Source: Arthrobacter globiformis (lineage in GTDB: Bacteria; Actinomycetota; Actinomycetes; Actinomycetales; Micrococcaceae). From it: 64,000 nt of DNA. The notes beneath the pieces were generated by a model. That model saw only the letters and a program-made list of their open reading frames with translations. It searched no databases and was not told where the DNA came from. Of this stretch, positions 1 through 7,951 are shown piece by piece; the first letter of the stretch is position 1; each line of letters opens with the position of its first letter. The position numbers and the translations under genes were made by a program. The stretch spans positions 48,287 to 112,286 of the forward strand of contig NZ_QLNP01000077.1 of NCBI RefSeq assembly GCF_003261175.1. The letters are read 5' to 3'.

Positions 1-1
1 G

Positions 2-871
2 GACCAGATCCCGGAGGCTGTGCGTTGGGCGGTGGACAATGGCGCAAAGGTCATCAACATTTCGCTGGGCAGCACGTCGCCGGAGTGGCCGCAAAGCTGG
101 GACGCCGCCTTTCTGTACGCCGAGCAGAAGGACGTGGTCATCGTCGCCGCGGCCGGTAACCGCGTCGGCGGCAACGTGCAGGTGGGGGCCCCGGCCACCA
201 TCCCCGGCGTACTGACCGTCGCGGGCCTGGACCGGAACGGACAGGCGAGCACGGATTCCTCCTCCCAGGGCATCAGCATTGGCGTGGCCGCGCCGGCGGA
301 GAAGCTCGCCGGTGGACTGCCCGGCGGCAGCTACGCGGAATGGGCCGGCACGTCCGGTGCCACCCCCATCGTCTCCGGCGTTGCGGCGCTGATCCGCTCC
401 AAGTGGCCGGAGATGAGTGCCAAGCAGGTCATCAACAGGATCGTCTCCACCGCCAAGGACGAGGGCACGCCGGGCAAGGACCCGCTGTACGGCTTCGGGG
501 TCCTCAATGCGGAGGCGGCTCTCAAGGACAATGTGGCCGAAACGAAGGCCAACCCGCTGGGTTCCATCGGCGAGTGGATCCGCGTCCACCGGCGCGGGAA
601 CTTTGCCACTCCCGCTCCCGAGCCGACGACCGCAGCACCGGCCCCGCAGGCCACGCTGCCCAAGGCGACGGTGCCTGTCGCCGTGCCGCCGTCACAGCTG
701 GACAGTGCGCTGCCGGCGGCAGTGGTCATCGGGTTCGGCGCGCTCTTCATTGCCATCATTGCTGCGGGCGCGGTCCAGTTGCGGCGGGCGTACCGGGCGT
801 CCGGCGGGGGAGTGGACGAACCGGAAACCGGCGCGGTGACGAGGGTGGATCCGGCAGACCGGCCGAGCTAG
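2..871 (+). CDS. Subtilase-family (S8) protease, mycosin-like, 3' part only
   Basis: This is the C-terminal part of a subtilisin-type serine protease; its start lies before the window. The frame is open from base 2. The oxyanion-hole AAAGN motif is followed by the catalytic serine in GTSGATP (Ser codon at 352-354). The Asp and His of the triad would be upstream and are not visible. After the protease domain comes a Pro/Ala linker and one hydrophobic segment (about bases 710-775) with a basic flank, then a short hydrophilic tail. A membrane-anchored S8 protease with this layout matches the mycosins of type VII (ESX) secretion, which are anchored outside the membrane. No ESX genes are visible, so the ESX link is inference. 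Confidence 0.85.
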   Translation, partial: DQIPEAVRWAVDNGAKVINISLGSTSPEWPQSWDAAFLYAEQKDVVIVAAAGNRVGGNVQVGAPATIPGVLTVAGLDRNGQASTDSSSQGISIGVAAPAEKLAGGLPGGSYAEWAGTSGATPIVSGVAALIRSKWPEMSAKQVINRIVSTAKDEGTPGKDPLYGFGVLNAEAALKDNVAETKANPLGSIGEWIRVHRRGNFATPAPEPTTAAPAPQATLPKATVPVAVPPSQLDSALPAAVVIGFGALFIAIIAAGAVQLRRAYRASGGGVDEPETGAVTRVDPADRPS

Positions 872-905
872 TGAAGATTTTCACAAAGTACTGTATTCTG
901 GAGTT

Positions 906-2372
906 ATGGCAACCACCCCACAGCTCCAGGATCGTCCGCGTGTGCTCGTCGTCGGCGGCGGGTACGTCGGCCTCTACGTAGCCCTCAAACTGCAGAAGAA
1001 GATCGCGAACGCAGGCGGCATCGTCACCGTCGTCGATCCGCTGCCCTACATGACCTACCAGCCCTTCCTGCCGGAAGTTGCGGGCGGAAACATCGAGGCC
1101 CGCCACGCAGTGGTCTCTCACCGCCAGCACCTCAAGCAGAGCGAGCTCATCCAAGGCCGCGTTGTCTCCATTGACCACGCCAACCGCACGGCCGTGGTTG
1201 CCCCGGCTGACGGCGGCGACAACTTCGAGGTGCCGTACTTCGACGTAGTGCTTTCCGCCGGCGCCATCACCCGCACGTTCCCCATCAAGGGCCTGGCGGA
1301 CAAGGGCATCGGCCTGAAGACCATCGAGGAAGCCGTTGCGCTGCGCAACAAGGTCCTTGACCGCATCGAGGTCGGCTCCACCATGACCGACCCCGCCGAA
1401 CGCGCCCGCGCCCTGACCTTCGTGGTGGTGGGCGGCGGCTTCGCCGGCATCGAGTGCATCACCGAGATGGAAGACCTCGCCCGCGCTGCGGTCCGGAACA
1501 ACCCGCGCATCAAGCAGGAGGAAGTCCGCTTCGTCCTGGTCGAGGCCATGGGCCGCATCATGCCCGAGGTTACCGCCGCGCAGGCCGAATGGGTTGTGGA
1601 GCACCTCCGCAGCCGCGGCATCGAGGTCCTGCTGAACACGTCGCTGGACAACGCCGAGGGCGCCCTGAAGCTCATCAACCTGCCGGACAAGACGCTGGCC
1701 CAGGAGTTCGAGTCCGACACCCTCGTGTGGACCGCCGGTGTCCAGGCCAACCCGATGGTCCGCTCCACCGACTTCCCGCTGGAACCCCGCGGCCGCGTCC
1801 GCGTCCTGCCGGACCTGCGCATCTCGGGCGACGAAGGCATCATCGACAACGCCTGGGCTGCCGGCGACATCGCCGCGGTTCCCGACCTGACGGGCTCTGG
1901 CCTGCCGGACGGCACCTGTGTTCCCAACGCCCAGCACGCGCTGCGCCAGGCCAAGCGCCTGGCCAAGAACCTGTGGGCTTCCCGCTGGGACAAGCCGCTC
2001 GTCGACTACAAGCACAAGAACCTCGGTGCTGTGGCCGGCTTCGGCGAGTGGAAGGGTGTTGCCAACATCAACCTGCTCGGCCGCATCGGGCTCAAGGGCC
2101 CCCTCGCCTGGCTGGCACACCGCGGCTACCACGGCATGGCCATGCCGACGTTCGAGCGCAAGTTCCGCGTGATCCTCAACTGGATCCTGAGTTTCTTCGC
2201 CGGCCGCGACACCACGCAGCTGCTGGACCTGGACAACCCGCGCGGCGCCTTCGTGGCCGCCGCCACCCCGGCTCCGAAGCCCGCTGCTGCGGCTCCCGCT
2301 GCACCTGCCGCGCCGGCTCCGGCTGCTGCGCAGGGCGGCGCCAAGGATCCTGTCAAGGCTGAAGCCAAGTAA
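906..2372 (+). CDS. ndh: Type II NADH dehydrogenase (NAD(P)/FAD-dependent oxidoreductase)
   Basis: A non-proton-pumping NADH:quinone oxidoreductase that passes electrons from NADH to the menaquinone pool at the inner membrane face. Two dinucleotide-binding motifs are visible: VVGGGYVGL near the N-terminus (FAD) and VVVGGGFAGIE at about residue 175 (NADH). A conserved AAGDIAAVPD segment at about residue 318 closes the FAD site. The 488-residue length exceeds the usual 400-460 because of an Ala/Pro-rich tail over the last 45 residues. A TATTCT -10-like hexamer at 894-899 lies six bases before the ATG, which suggests a leaderless transcript, although a poorly spaced GGAG also lies at 900-903. 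A terminator hairpin follows the gene. Confidence 0.93.
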   Translation: MATTPQLQDRPRVLVVGGGYVGLYVALKLQKKIANAGGIVTVVDPLPYMTYQPFLPEVAGGNIEARHAVVSHRQHLKQSELIQGRVVSIDHANRTAVVAPADGGDNFEVPYFDVVLSAGAITRTFPIKGLADKGIGLKTIEEAVALRNKVLDRIEVGSTMTDPAERARALTFVVVGGGFAGIECITEMEDLARAAVRNNPRIKQEEVRFVLVEAMGRIMPEVTAAQAEWVVEHLRSRGIEVLLNTSLDNAEGALKLINLPDKTLAQEFESDTLVWTAGVQANPMVRSTDFPLEPRGRVRVLPDLRISGDEGIIDNAWAAGDIAAVPDLTGSGLPDGTCVPNAQHALRQAKRLAKNLWASRWDKPLVDYKHKNLGAVAGFGEWKGVANINLLGRIGLKGPLAWLAHRGYHGMAMPTFERKFRVILNWILSFFAGRDTTQLLDLDNPRGAFVAAATPAPKPAAAAPAAPAAPAPAAAQGGAKDPVKAEAK

Positions 2373-2397
2373 CAGCATTCAGGCAAGAATAACGACG

Positions 2398-2426
2398 GCG
2401 GCCGTTCCCTTCCGGGGGACGGCCGC
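2398..2426 (+). terminator. Hairpin terminator downstream of ndh
   Basis: An 8-bp perfect GC stem (2398-2405 with 2419-2426), extended inward by C-G pairs, is followed by TTTCGCGTTT. It sits 25 bases after the ndh stop codon, so it probably ends the ndh transcript. Confidence 0.75.
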
Positions 2427-2501
2427 TTTCGCGTTTCCCCGGACGGTTTCCCCGGTGGGGGAGCTCCCCGGCACGGCAGGGTGCACACATAGACTGGCCC
2501 C

Positions 2502-3452
2502 ATGACGGGTGAAAAGAACCTCCAAACGCTCCTTGCCTCGATGCGTCCGGTAGTCCGGGAAGGGGAGTACGTCTACGCTCTCTGGCCGCACGGCAAACCG
2601 CTGGCGGGGCATATCGAAGCCGCCGTCCGGGAAGCCGAGGGGCTCACGGTGGTCCTGCCCCGGGCCGAAGCGGATGCGCTGGAGCTGCCCTACGATTTTG
2701 TTGCCGCCTGGATCACCCTGGAGGTCCATTCGGCACTGGAAGCGGTGGGCCTGACCGCGGCGGTCAGCAGGGCGCTGACCCAGGCCCGGATCAGCTGCAA
2801 CGTGCTCGCAGGCTTCCACCACGACCATCTGCTGGTGCCCGTGGGTGACTCGGCCCGGGCGCTGGAGGTCCTGTCCGAGCTTTCGGCCGCCAGCGCCCCC
2901 GAGCCCGAACCGGTGCGGGAAGTGGTGCTCCGCAGCGAGCAGCCCGGTGACCGTGACGCCGTCCTTGCGCTGACCGCCGAAGCTTTTGCCGTCTCTCCGG
3001 TCACCGGACTGCCCGTGGAGGGGGAGCCTGTTGAAGTGAGGGTGCTCCGCGAGCTGTTCGTCGCCGACGAGTACCTGCCGGAGCTCAGCATCGTCGCCGA
3101 ACTCGACGGCGAGATCGTCGGGCATGTGATCAGCACCCGCGCGTGGGTGGAGGACCTCCAGCTGCTGGGGCTCGGGCCCATCGGCGTGACGCCCCGGCTG
3201 CAGCGGCACGGCATCGGCTCGGCGCTGATGCGCGAAACTGTCGTCCGTGCCAACGCCGCGGGGGAGAAGGGCATCGCGCTGCTCGGAAGCACCGACTATT
3301 ACTCCCGGTTCGGCTTCGTCCCGGCGTCGACCCTGGGCATCGAGGCGCCGGACAGGAAGTGGGGCGACCACTTCCAGCTGCTGCCCCTGGCCCTATGGCC
3401 CGGCGGGGTCCACGGCACGTTCCGGTACGCGGGGCCCCTGGCCGCCGCCTGA
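2502..3452 (+). CDS. Fusion of an ACT-like (ACT_3/DUF2241) domain and a GNAT acetyltransferase
   Basis: Residues 1-130 resemble the small ACT-type ligand-binding family once called DUF2241: LLASMRPVVREGEYVYA, then a LTVVLPR strand, a WITLEVHSALEAVGLTAAV segment, and HHDHLLVPV. Residues about 140-290 form a GNAT N-acetyltransferase domain, with an acetyl-CoA-binding segment RLQRHGIGSALM and a late YYSRFGFVPAS strand typical of the COG3153 acetyltransferases. The two domains are in one uninterrupted frame and joined by a short Ala/Glu/Pro linker, so this is a genuine fusion. The acetyl acceptor cannot be told from the sequence; an amino-acid-sensing acetyltransferase is only an inference. The gene is followed 20 bases later by a tRNA gene. 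Confidence 0.85.
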   Translation: MTGEKNLQTLLASMRPVVREGEYVYALWPHGKPLAGHIEAAVREAEGLTVVLPRAEADALELPYDFVAAWITLEVHSALEAVGLTAAVSRALTQARISCNVLAGFHHDHLLVPVGDSARALEVLSELSAASAPEPEPVREVVLRSEQPGDRDAVLALTAEAFAVSPVTGLPVEGEPVEVRVLRELFVADEYLPELSIVAELDGEIVGHVISTRAWVEDLQLLGLGPIGVTPRLQRHGIGSALMRETVVRANAAGEKGIALLGSTDYYSRFGFVPASTLGIEAPDRKWGDHFQLLPLALWPGGVHGTFRYAGPLAAA

Positions 3453-3472
3453 GGCGATACGATTGACCGGGC

Positions 3473-3546
3473 GCCCCAGTAGCCCAATTGGCAGAGGCAG
3501 CGGACTTAAAATCCGCGTGTTGTGGGTTCGAGTCCCACCTGGGGTA
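3473..3546 (+). tRNA. tRNA with UAA anticodon (tRNA-Leu type), short variable loop
   Basis: The cloverleaf folds cleanly. Acceptor 3473-3479 pairs with 3539-3545 (first pair G-U), the anticodon stem GCGGA/TCCGC encloses CTTAAAA with anticodon TAA at 3507-3509, and the T arm is GTGGG-TTCGAGT-CCCAC. CCA is not encoded. The D arm has a three-pair stem and A14-A15, and base 48 is T, so a Leu-type A15-U48 pair and discriminator A73 are possible. The variable loop is only five bases (GTGTT), whereas bacterial leucine tRNAs normally carry a long variable arm. UUA decoding is read directly from the anticodon; leucine charging is inferred. A TACGAT box at 3457-3462 could be its -10. Confidence 0.9.
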
Positions 3547-3719
3547 CTACATTTCTCCTTCGCGTCACGGGTGTTCCAATATGCAACGAGTGTTATGAGG
3601 ATGTGACCTTAGTCACTTATTTTCACGCTCGAATTGGATTAGCTTGAACTTAGCTCAGGAACCCCTGACCAAAAATCGCATCAAAGGCCGTACGCGCCTT
3701 TCGATCGAGGAGACTCTAA

Positions 3720-5066
3720 ATGATTTCACTCCCCCAGGCGGCGCCCCGGGTTGCTAAGCTCACAGCGCTTAGTATCGGCGTCGCCCTTCTGGCCACGGCT
3801 TGTGGTGGCGGTTCCACCCCGAGTGCGACAGAATCCTCCGCAGCAGCCGGCGGCATCGCGTGCCCTGCACCCAGCGATACTGCCGGGGCATCCAGCACCG
3901 CCACCGAGACCGGCGCCGTACCGGCAGCAACCACAACCACCCCTACACCGCTGAAAATTGGATCGCTTCTGCCGACGACGGGGTCGCTGGCGTTCCTCGG
4001 CCCGCCCGAAATTGCGGGCGTTAACCTGAGCGTCAAGGAAATCAATGCCGTTGGCGGCGTGCTCGGCAAACCCGTCCAGGTGGTGCACCGCGACTCGGGC
4101 GACACCAAGACCGACATCGCCACCCAGTCGACCACTGCCCTGCTGGGCCAGGGCGTCAGTGCCATCATCGGGGCGGCGTCTTCGGGTGTGTCGAAGACGG
4201 TCATCAACCAGATCACCGGAGCGGGTGTCCTGCAGTTTTCGCCGGCCAACACTTCTCCGGACTTCACCACCTGGGACGACAAGGGCCTGTACTGGCGTAC
4301 GGCTCCTTCCGACGTCCTGCAGGGTCAGGTCCTGGGCAACTACATGGCCACCTGCGGCGCCCAGACACTTGGCATGATGGTCCTGAACGATGCCTACGGC
4401 ACCGGCCTGCAGAAGAACGTGAAGGCAGCCTTCACGTCCGCCGGTGGCCAGGTAGTGGCTGAGCAGCTCTACAACACCGGTGATTCGCAGTTCAGCAGCC
4501 AGGTTGATGCGCTCGTCGCCGCCAAGCCCGACGCCATCGCACTCATCACGTTCGATGAAGCCAAGAGCATCATTCCGTTGCTCACCGGCAAGGGCATCAA
4601 GCCGGAACAGCTGTTCCTGGTTGACGGCAACCTTTTCGACTACAGCAAGGACTTCAAGGCTGGCACGCTCAAGGGTGCCCGCGGTACGCAGCCCGGGACC
4701 TTTGCCAAGGAAGATTTCAAGAAGTCACTCCTTGCGATTGATCCCGCCCTCCGCACGTTCAACTATGCAGGGGAGGCGTATGACGCCGTCAACATGACCG
4801 CGCTTGCGTCCGAAGCGGCAAAGAGCACGAAGGGAGCGGACATCGCCAAGCAGCTCAAGGCGGTCTCCGAAGGCGGCGAGAAGTGCAACACCTTCCCGTC
4901 CTGCGTCACGCTGCTCCGAAACGGCAAGGACATCGACTACGACGGACAGTCCGGTCCGGTCACGTTCTCTGATGCCGGCGACCCCACGGAGGCCTACGTC
5001 GGCATCTACGAGTATGACGACAGCAACAAGCCCCAGCCCGCAAAGGAAGAGTTCGGCAAGCTGTAA
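3720..5066 (+). CDS. Branched-chain amino acid ABC transporter substrate-binding lipoprotein
   Basis: This is the extracytoplasmic solute receptor for the adjacent liv-type importer. A lipoprotein signal peptide ends in LLATAC with the lipidated cysteine at residue 28, followed by a Ser/Thr/Ala-rich linker of about 50 residues. The Leu/Ile/Val-binding fold follows: IGSLLPTTGSLAF at the start, then an AIIGAASSGVS ligand-loop region and a VMMVLNDAYG-like hinge strand. It runs toward the permease/ATPase operon on the other strand; they share a bidirectional terminator. Start choice: ATG with GAGGAG at 3707-3712. The actual substrate is not certain, because relatives also bind amides, urea or aromatic compounds. 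Confidence 0.9.
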   Translation: MISLPQAAPRVAKLTALSIGVALLATACGGGSTPSATESSAAAGGIACPAPSDTAGASSTATETGAVPAATTTTPTPLKIGSLLPTTGSLAFLGPPEIAGVNLSVKEINAVGGVLGKPVQVVHRDSGDTKTDIATQSTTALLGQGVSAIIGAASSGVSKTVINQITGAGVLQFSPANTSPDFTTWDDKGLYWRTAPSDVLQGQVLGNYMATCGAQTLGMMVLNDAYGTGLQKNVKAAFTSAGGQVVAEQLYNTGDSQFSSQVDALVAAKPDAIALITFDEAKSIIPLLTGKGIKPEQLFLVDGNLFDYSKDFKAGTLKGARGTQPGTFAKEDFKKSLLAIDPALRTFNYAGEAYDAVNMTALASEAAKSTKGADIAKQLKAVSEGGEKCNTFPSCVTLLRNGKDIDYDGQSGPVTFSDAGDPTEAYVGIYEYDDSNKPQPAKEEFGKL

Positions 5067-5080
5067 AGCCGCTTCCCGAA

Positions 5081-5128
5081 GCACACACGGAAGCCCCCGT
5101 CCAGCCGGACGGGGGCTTCCGTGTGTGC
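5081..5128. terminator. Bidirectional terminator, 22-bp perfect stem
   Basis: Bases 5081-5102 pair perfectly with 5107-5128 around an AGCC loop. The hairpin lies between the stop of the rightward binding-protein gene and the stop of leftward livF. Its symmetry suits termination in both directions, although there is no long T tract. Confidence 0.85.
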
Positions 5129-5133
5129 GGTAC

Positions 5134-5904
5134 CTAGTTCTCGTCGGCCAGCGTGCCGAGGTACAACTGGATGACTTTCGGGTCCTTCATGAGCTCACGG
5201 CCCGTGCCGGTGTACGCGTCCCTGCCCTGGTCCAGGACGTAGCCGCGGTCGCAGATCTGCAGGCAGCGGCGGGCGTTCTGTTCCACCATGATGACGGACA
5301 CGCCGGCGCGGTTGATCTCATGCACCCGCAGGAAGGTCTCGTCCTGTTTGACGGGGGAGAGGCCTGCCGAGGGTTCGTCCAGCAGCAGGACTGCCGGCTC
5401 CATCATCAGGGCCCGTCCCATCGCCACCATCTGCCGCTCCCCGCCGGACAGGGAGCCCGCACGCTGCGCCCTGCGTTTACCCAGCTCGGGGAAAAGGCTG
5501 GTGACGAACTCGAACCGCTTGGCAAAGTCCTTGGGCCGCTGGAACATGCCCATCTGCATGTTCTCCTCGATGGTGAGCGTGGCGAAGACGTTGTTGGTTT
5601 GCGGCACGAAGCCGACGCCCTGGGTCACCAGCTTGTTGGCCTTGAGCCCTGTCAGCTCCCGGCCCCTAACCACCACGGATCCGGAGTGCACCTTCACCAG
5701 ACCGAACATGGCCTTGAGCAGTGTGGACTTGCCGGCCCCGTTCGGGCCGATGATGCCGATCAGTTCGCCCTTCCGGGCCTCGATGCTGCACCCGTTGAGG
5801 ATGTTGACGCCGGGGAGGTAGCCGGCCACCAGGTCGGTGACTTTGACGACGACGCCGTCCTCGGCTGCGCTGCTTGCGGCCGGGGCCGCGCTCGTGGCAC
5901 TCAT
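5134..5904 (-). CDS. livF: Branched-chain amino acid ABC transporter ATP-binding protein LivF
   Basis: One of the two cytoplasmic ATPases of the liv importer. Walker A GPNGAGKS is at residues 53-60, the ABC signature LSGGERQ at about 152-158, and Walker B VLLLDEPSAGLSP follows. The 256-residue size is slightly above the usual 235 because of an Ala/Ser-rich N-terminal extension of about 16 residues. Its ATG overlaps the livG stop as ATGA (5901-5904), so translation is probably coupled. It is the last gene of the livH-livM-livG-livF operon and ends at the shared terminator. Confidence 0.94.
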   Translation of the reverse strand: MSATSAAPAASSAAEDGVVVKVTDLVAGYLPGVNILNGCSIEARKGELIGIIGPNGAGKSTLLKAMFGLVKVHSGSVVVRGRELTGLKANKLVTQGVGFVPQTNNVFATLTIEENMQMGMFQRPKDFAKRFEFVTSLFPELGKRRAQRAGSLSGGERQMVAMGRALMMEPAVLLLDEPSAGLSPVKQDETFLRVHEINRAGVSVIMVEQNARRCLQICDRGYVLDQGRDAYTGTGRELMKDPKVIQLYLGTLADEN

Positions 5905-6977
5905 GCGTTGTCCTTGTCTGTGCGGCCGGCGTCTGTGCCGCTCGCATCTGTGCGGCTGGCACCCGTCCGTCCGGTGTCCGGGCCGGCCTCGGTGATCGTG
6001 GGTGTGGCGGCGTCCGCGGCGATCATGCCCGCGTTCTCGGTGCCGACGATTGACTCCTCGTCCGCCGCCAGTTCCTGCTCCAGTTCCTTGATGCCCTCGG
6101 TGTCGCCGAGGTCGACGTCGTGGTGGGCGCCCAGGTAGGCGTCGATGACGGCGGGGTCCTTCATTACCTCGCCCGGGGGTCCCTCGGCCACGATCTTCCC
6201 TTCGGCCATGACCACCACCCAGTCCGCGATGTGCCGGACCATGTGCATGTCGTGTTCCACGAAGAGGACTGTCATGCCCTCGGACTTAAGGTTCTTGATG
6301 TGGTCCAGCAGCGACTGCGTCAGCGCCGGATTGACCCCTGCCATTGGTTCGTCCAGCATCACCAGTTTGGGCCGGACCATCAGGGAGCGGGCCATTTCCA
6401 GCAGCTTGCGCTGGCCGCCGGAAAGCGACGCCGCGTAGTCGTCCTTCTTGGTGTCGAGTTTGAATTTCTCCAGCAGGACGTTGGCGTGCTCGGTGATTTC
6501 CTTCTCGCGGCCGCCCCAGATGTTCTTGAACAGCGCCTTGGAGAGCCTCTCGCCCGGCTGGTTGGACGCGCCGAGCCGCATGTTTTCCATGACGGTGAGC
6601 TTGCCCATGACCTTGGTGAGCTGGAACGTGCGCACCATTCCCATTCTGGCCACCTTGTAGGAGGACACCCCGGCGATGCTGTGGCCCTCGAACTGCCACT
6701 TGCCCGAGTTCGGCGTGTCGAAGCCGGTGAGCAGGTTGAACAGTGTGGTCTTGCCGGCTCCGTTGGGGCCGATGAGTGCCGTGATCTTGTGCCGCGGGAT
6801 CTCCAGATACTCAACGTCGACGGCGTTGATGCCGCCGAAGCTGCGGGTGACGTTTTCGGCGACGACGATGGCGTCCCGCTTCTTGCAGCCGGGGGTGTTG
6901 TCCCCGACGGCAATCGGCCGGGCATCAGTCATGTAGTCGATGCCGGCTTCCATTGATTCCTCGCTGTGCTTGCTCAT
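5901..6977 (-). CDS. livG: Branched-chain amino acid ABC transporter ATP-binding protein LivG
   Basis: Second ATPase of the liv importer. Walker A GPNGAGKT is at residues 70-77, followed by LSGGQRKLLEMAR and Walker B LVMLDEPMAGVNP. The long helical insert between Walker A and signature (LGASNQPGERLSK...) is typical of LivG. The ATG at 6977 is chosen because it overlaps the livM stop (ATGA); the open frame upstream lies inside livM. The protein is about 358 residues, against about 255 normally: there is a 30-residue N-terminal extension and a 70-residue acidic tail ending in Thr/Asp/Ala/Gly/Arg repeats. The tail repeats are 15-bp tandem units at 5918-5977. The tail's role is unknown. Confidence 0.93.
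   Translation of the reverse strand: MSKHSEESMEAGIDYMTDARPIAVGDNTPGCKKRDAIVVAENVTRSFGGINAVDVEYLEIPRHKITALIGPNGAGKTTLFNLLTGFDTPNSGKWQFEGHSIAGVSSYKVARMGMVRTFQLTKVMGKLTVMENMRLGASNQPGERLSKALFKNIWGGREKEITEHANVLLEKFKLDTKKDDYAASLSGGQRKLLEMARSLMVRPKLVMLDEPMAGVNPALTQSLLDHIKNLKSEGMTVLFVEHDMHMVRHIADWVVVMAEGKIVAEGPPGEVMKDPAVIDAYLGAHHDVDLGDTEGIKELEQELAADEESIVGTENAGMIAADAATPTITEAGPDTGRTGASRTDASGTDAGRTDKDNA
5918..5977. repeat. Four 15-bp tandem repeats in the livG 3' end
   Basis: Four degenerate 15-bp units (5918-5932, 5933-5947, 5948-5962, 5963-5977) with core CTGTGCGG(C/T). They encode the pentapeptide-like tail of LivG (pattern G/R-T-D/G-A-S/G). The unit length keeps the frame. Confidence 0.75.
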
Positions 6978-7942
6978 GCGAACGCCAGCTCCTTCTTGTT
7001 GCCAAAGACACCCTGCGGCCTGAAGATCATCAGCAGCATCAGGGCGATGCCCACAAGGATGTAGCGCAGCTGGCCGGCCTGGACCGTGGTCAGCCAGGTC
7101 ACCGCACCGGATTCGATCAGTCCGTACAGGACGCCCTGGGTGAGGGACAGGACCACCCAGAAGATCATGGCGCCGATCACCGGCCCCAGGACCGTGGCCA
7201 TGCCGCCCAGCAGCAGGCAGGTCCACAGGAAGAACGTCAGTTCGGTGCCGTAGTTGGCGGGCTGGACGGCGCCGCGGGGGAGCGTGAAGATCATCCCGGC
7301 CAGAGCGCCGAAGATACCGCCGATCACCAGTGCCTGCATCTTGTGGGCGTACACGTTCTTGCCGAGTGAACGCACTGCGTTCTCGTCCTCGCGGATGCCC
7401 TTCAGCACGCGGCCCCAGGGGCTGCGCATCAGGAGCCAGACGAGGACGCAGCCGATGACCACGAGCCCCCAGCCCACCACCCTGATGAAGAAGTCACGGT
7501 TGTTCATGCCGAAGTAGGAGCCCTCAGGGAACGGGTTCATGGAATAGAACCCGCCCTCGAAGGCGGCGAGCCCGTTGGCGGAGCCGGTCACGGACGTGAG
7601 CTGGTTGGTGGTGACGACGTAGCGGACGATTTCCGCTGCCGCGATGGTGACGATGGCCAGGTAGTCCGCGCGCAGGCGGAGGGTGGGTATGCCCAGCACC
7701 AGCGCAAAGAGCACCGAGCAGATGACGGCGATCAGGAGGCCCACGAAGAAGGGTGCCCGGAAGCTGAGCGTCGAGATCGCGAAGCCGTACGCACCCACCG
7801 CCATGAAGCCGGCCTGGCCGAAGTTCAGCAGGCCCGAGTAGCCGAAGTGCACGGCGAGGCCGAGCGCCGCGAGGGCGTAGGCCGCCGTCGTCGGGCTGAA
7901 AAGTTCGCCCGCCGCGCTGGAAAGGATTAGTCCGAAGTCCAT
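6974..7942 (-). CDS. livM: Branched-chain amino acid ABC transporter permease LivM
   Basis: Integral membrane permease subunit of the liv importer. The 322-residue protein is a chain of hydrophobic helices and contains the family's GYSGLLNFGQAGFMAVGAY segment near residue 35 and the cytoplasmic coupling loop SPWGRVLKGIREDENAVRSLG at about residues 155-175, the EAA-like site that contacts the ATPases. It overlaps livG by four bases and follows livH by nine bases, so all four genes are likely co-transcribed. Start: ATG with AGGAGA just upstream. Confidence 0.93.
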   Translation of the reverse strand: MDFGLILSSAAGELFSPTTAAYALAALGLAVHFGYSGLLNFGQAGFMAVGAYGFAISTLSFRAPFFVGLLIAVICSVLFALVLGIPTLRLRADYLAIVTIAAAEIVRYVVTTNQLTSVTGSANGLAAFEGGFYSMNPFPEGSYFGMNNRDFFIRVVGWGLVVIGCVLVWLLMRSPWGRVLKGIREDENAVRSLGKNVYAHKMQALVIGGIFGALAGMIFTLPRGAVQPANYGTELTFFLWTCLLLGGMATVLGPVIGAMIFWVVLSLTQGVLYGLIESGAVTWLTTVQAGQLRYILVGIALMLLMIFRPQGVFGNKKELAFA

Positions 7943-7951
7943 GGCTGTCTC

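Noticed and set aside
756-2378. Very long open frame on the minus strand opposite ndh (540 codons)
   Set aside because: It is a shadow of the GC-rich ndh frame: low-complexity Ala/Gly/His/Asp composition and no family resemblance.
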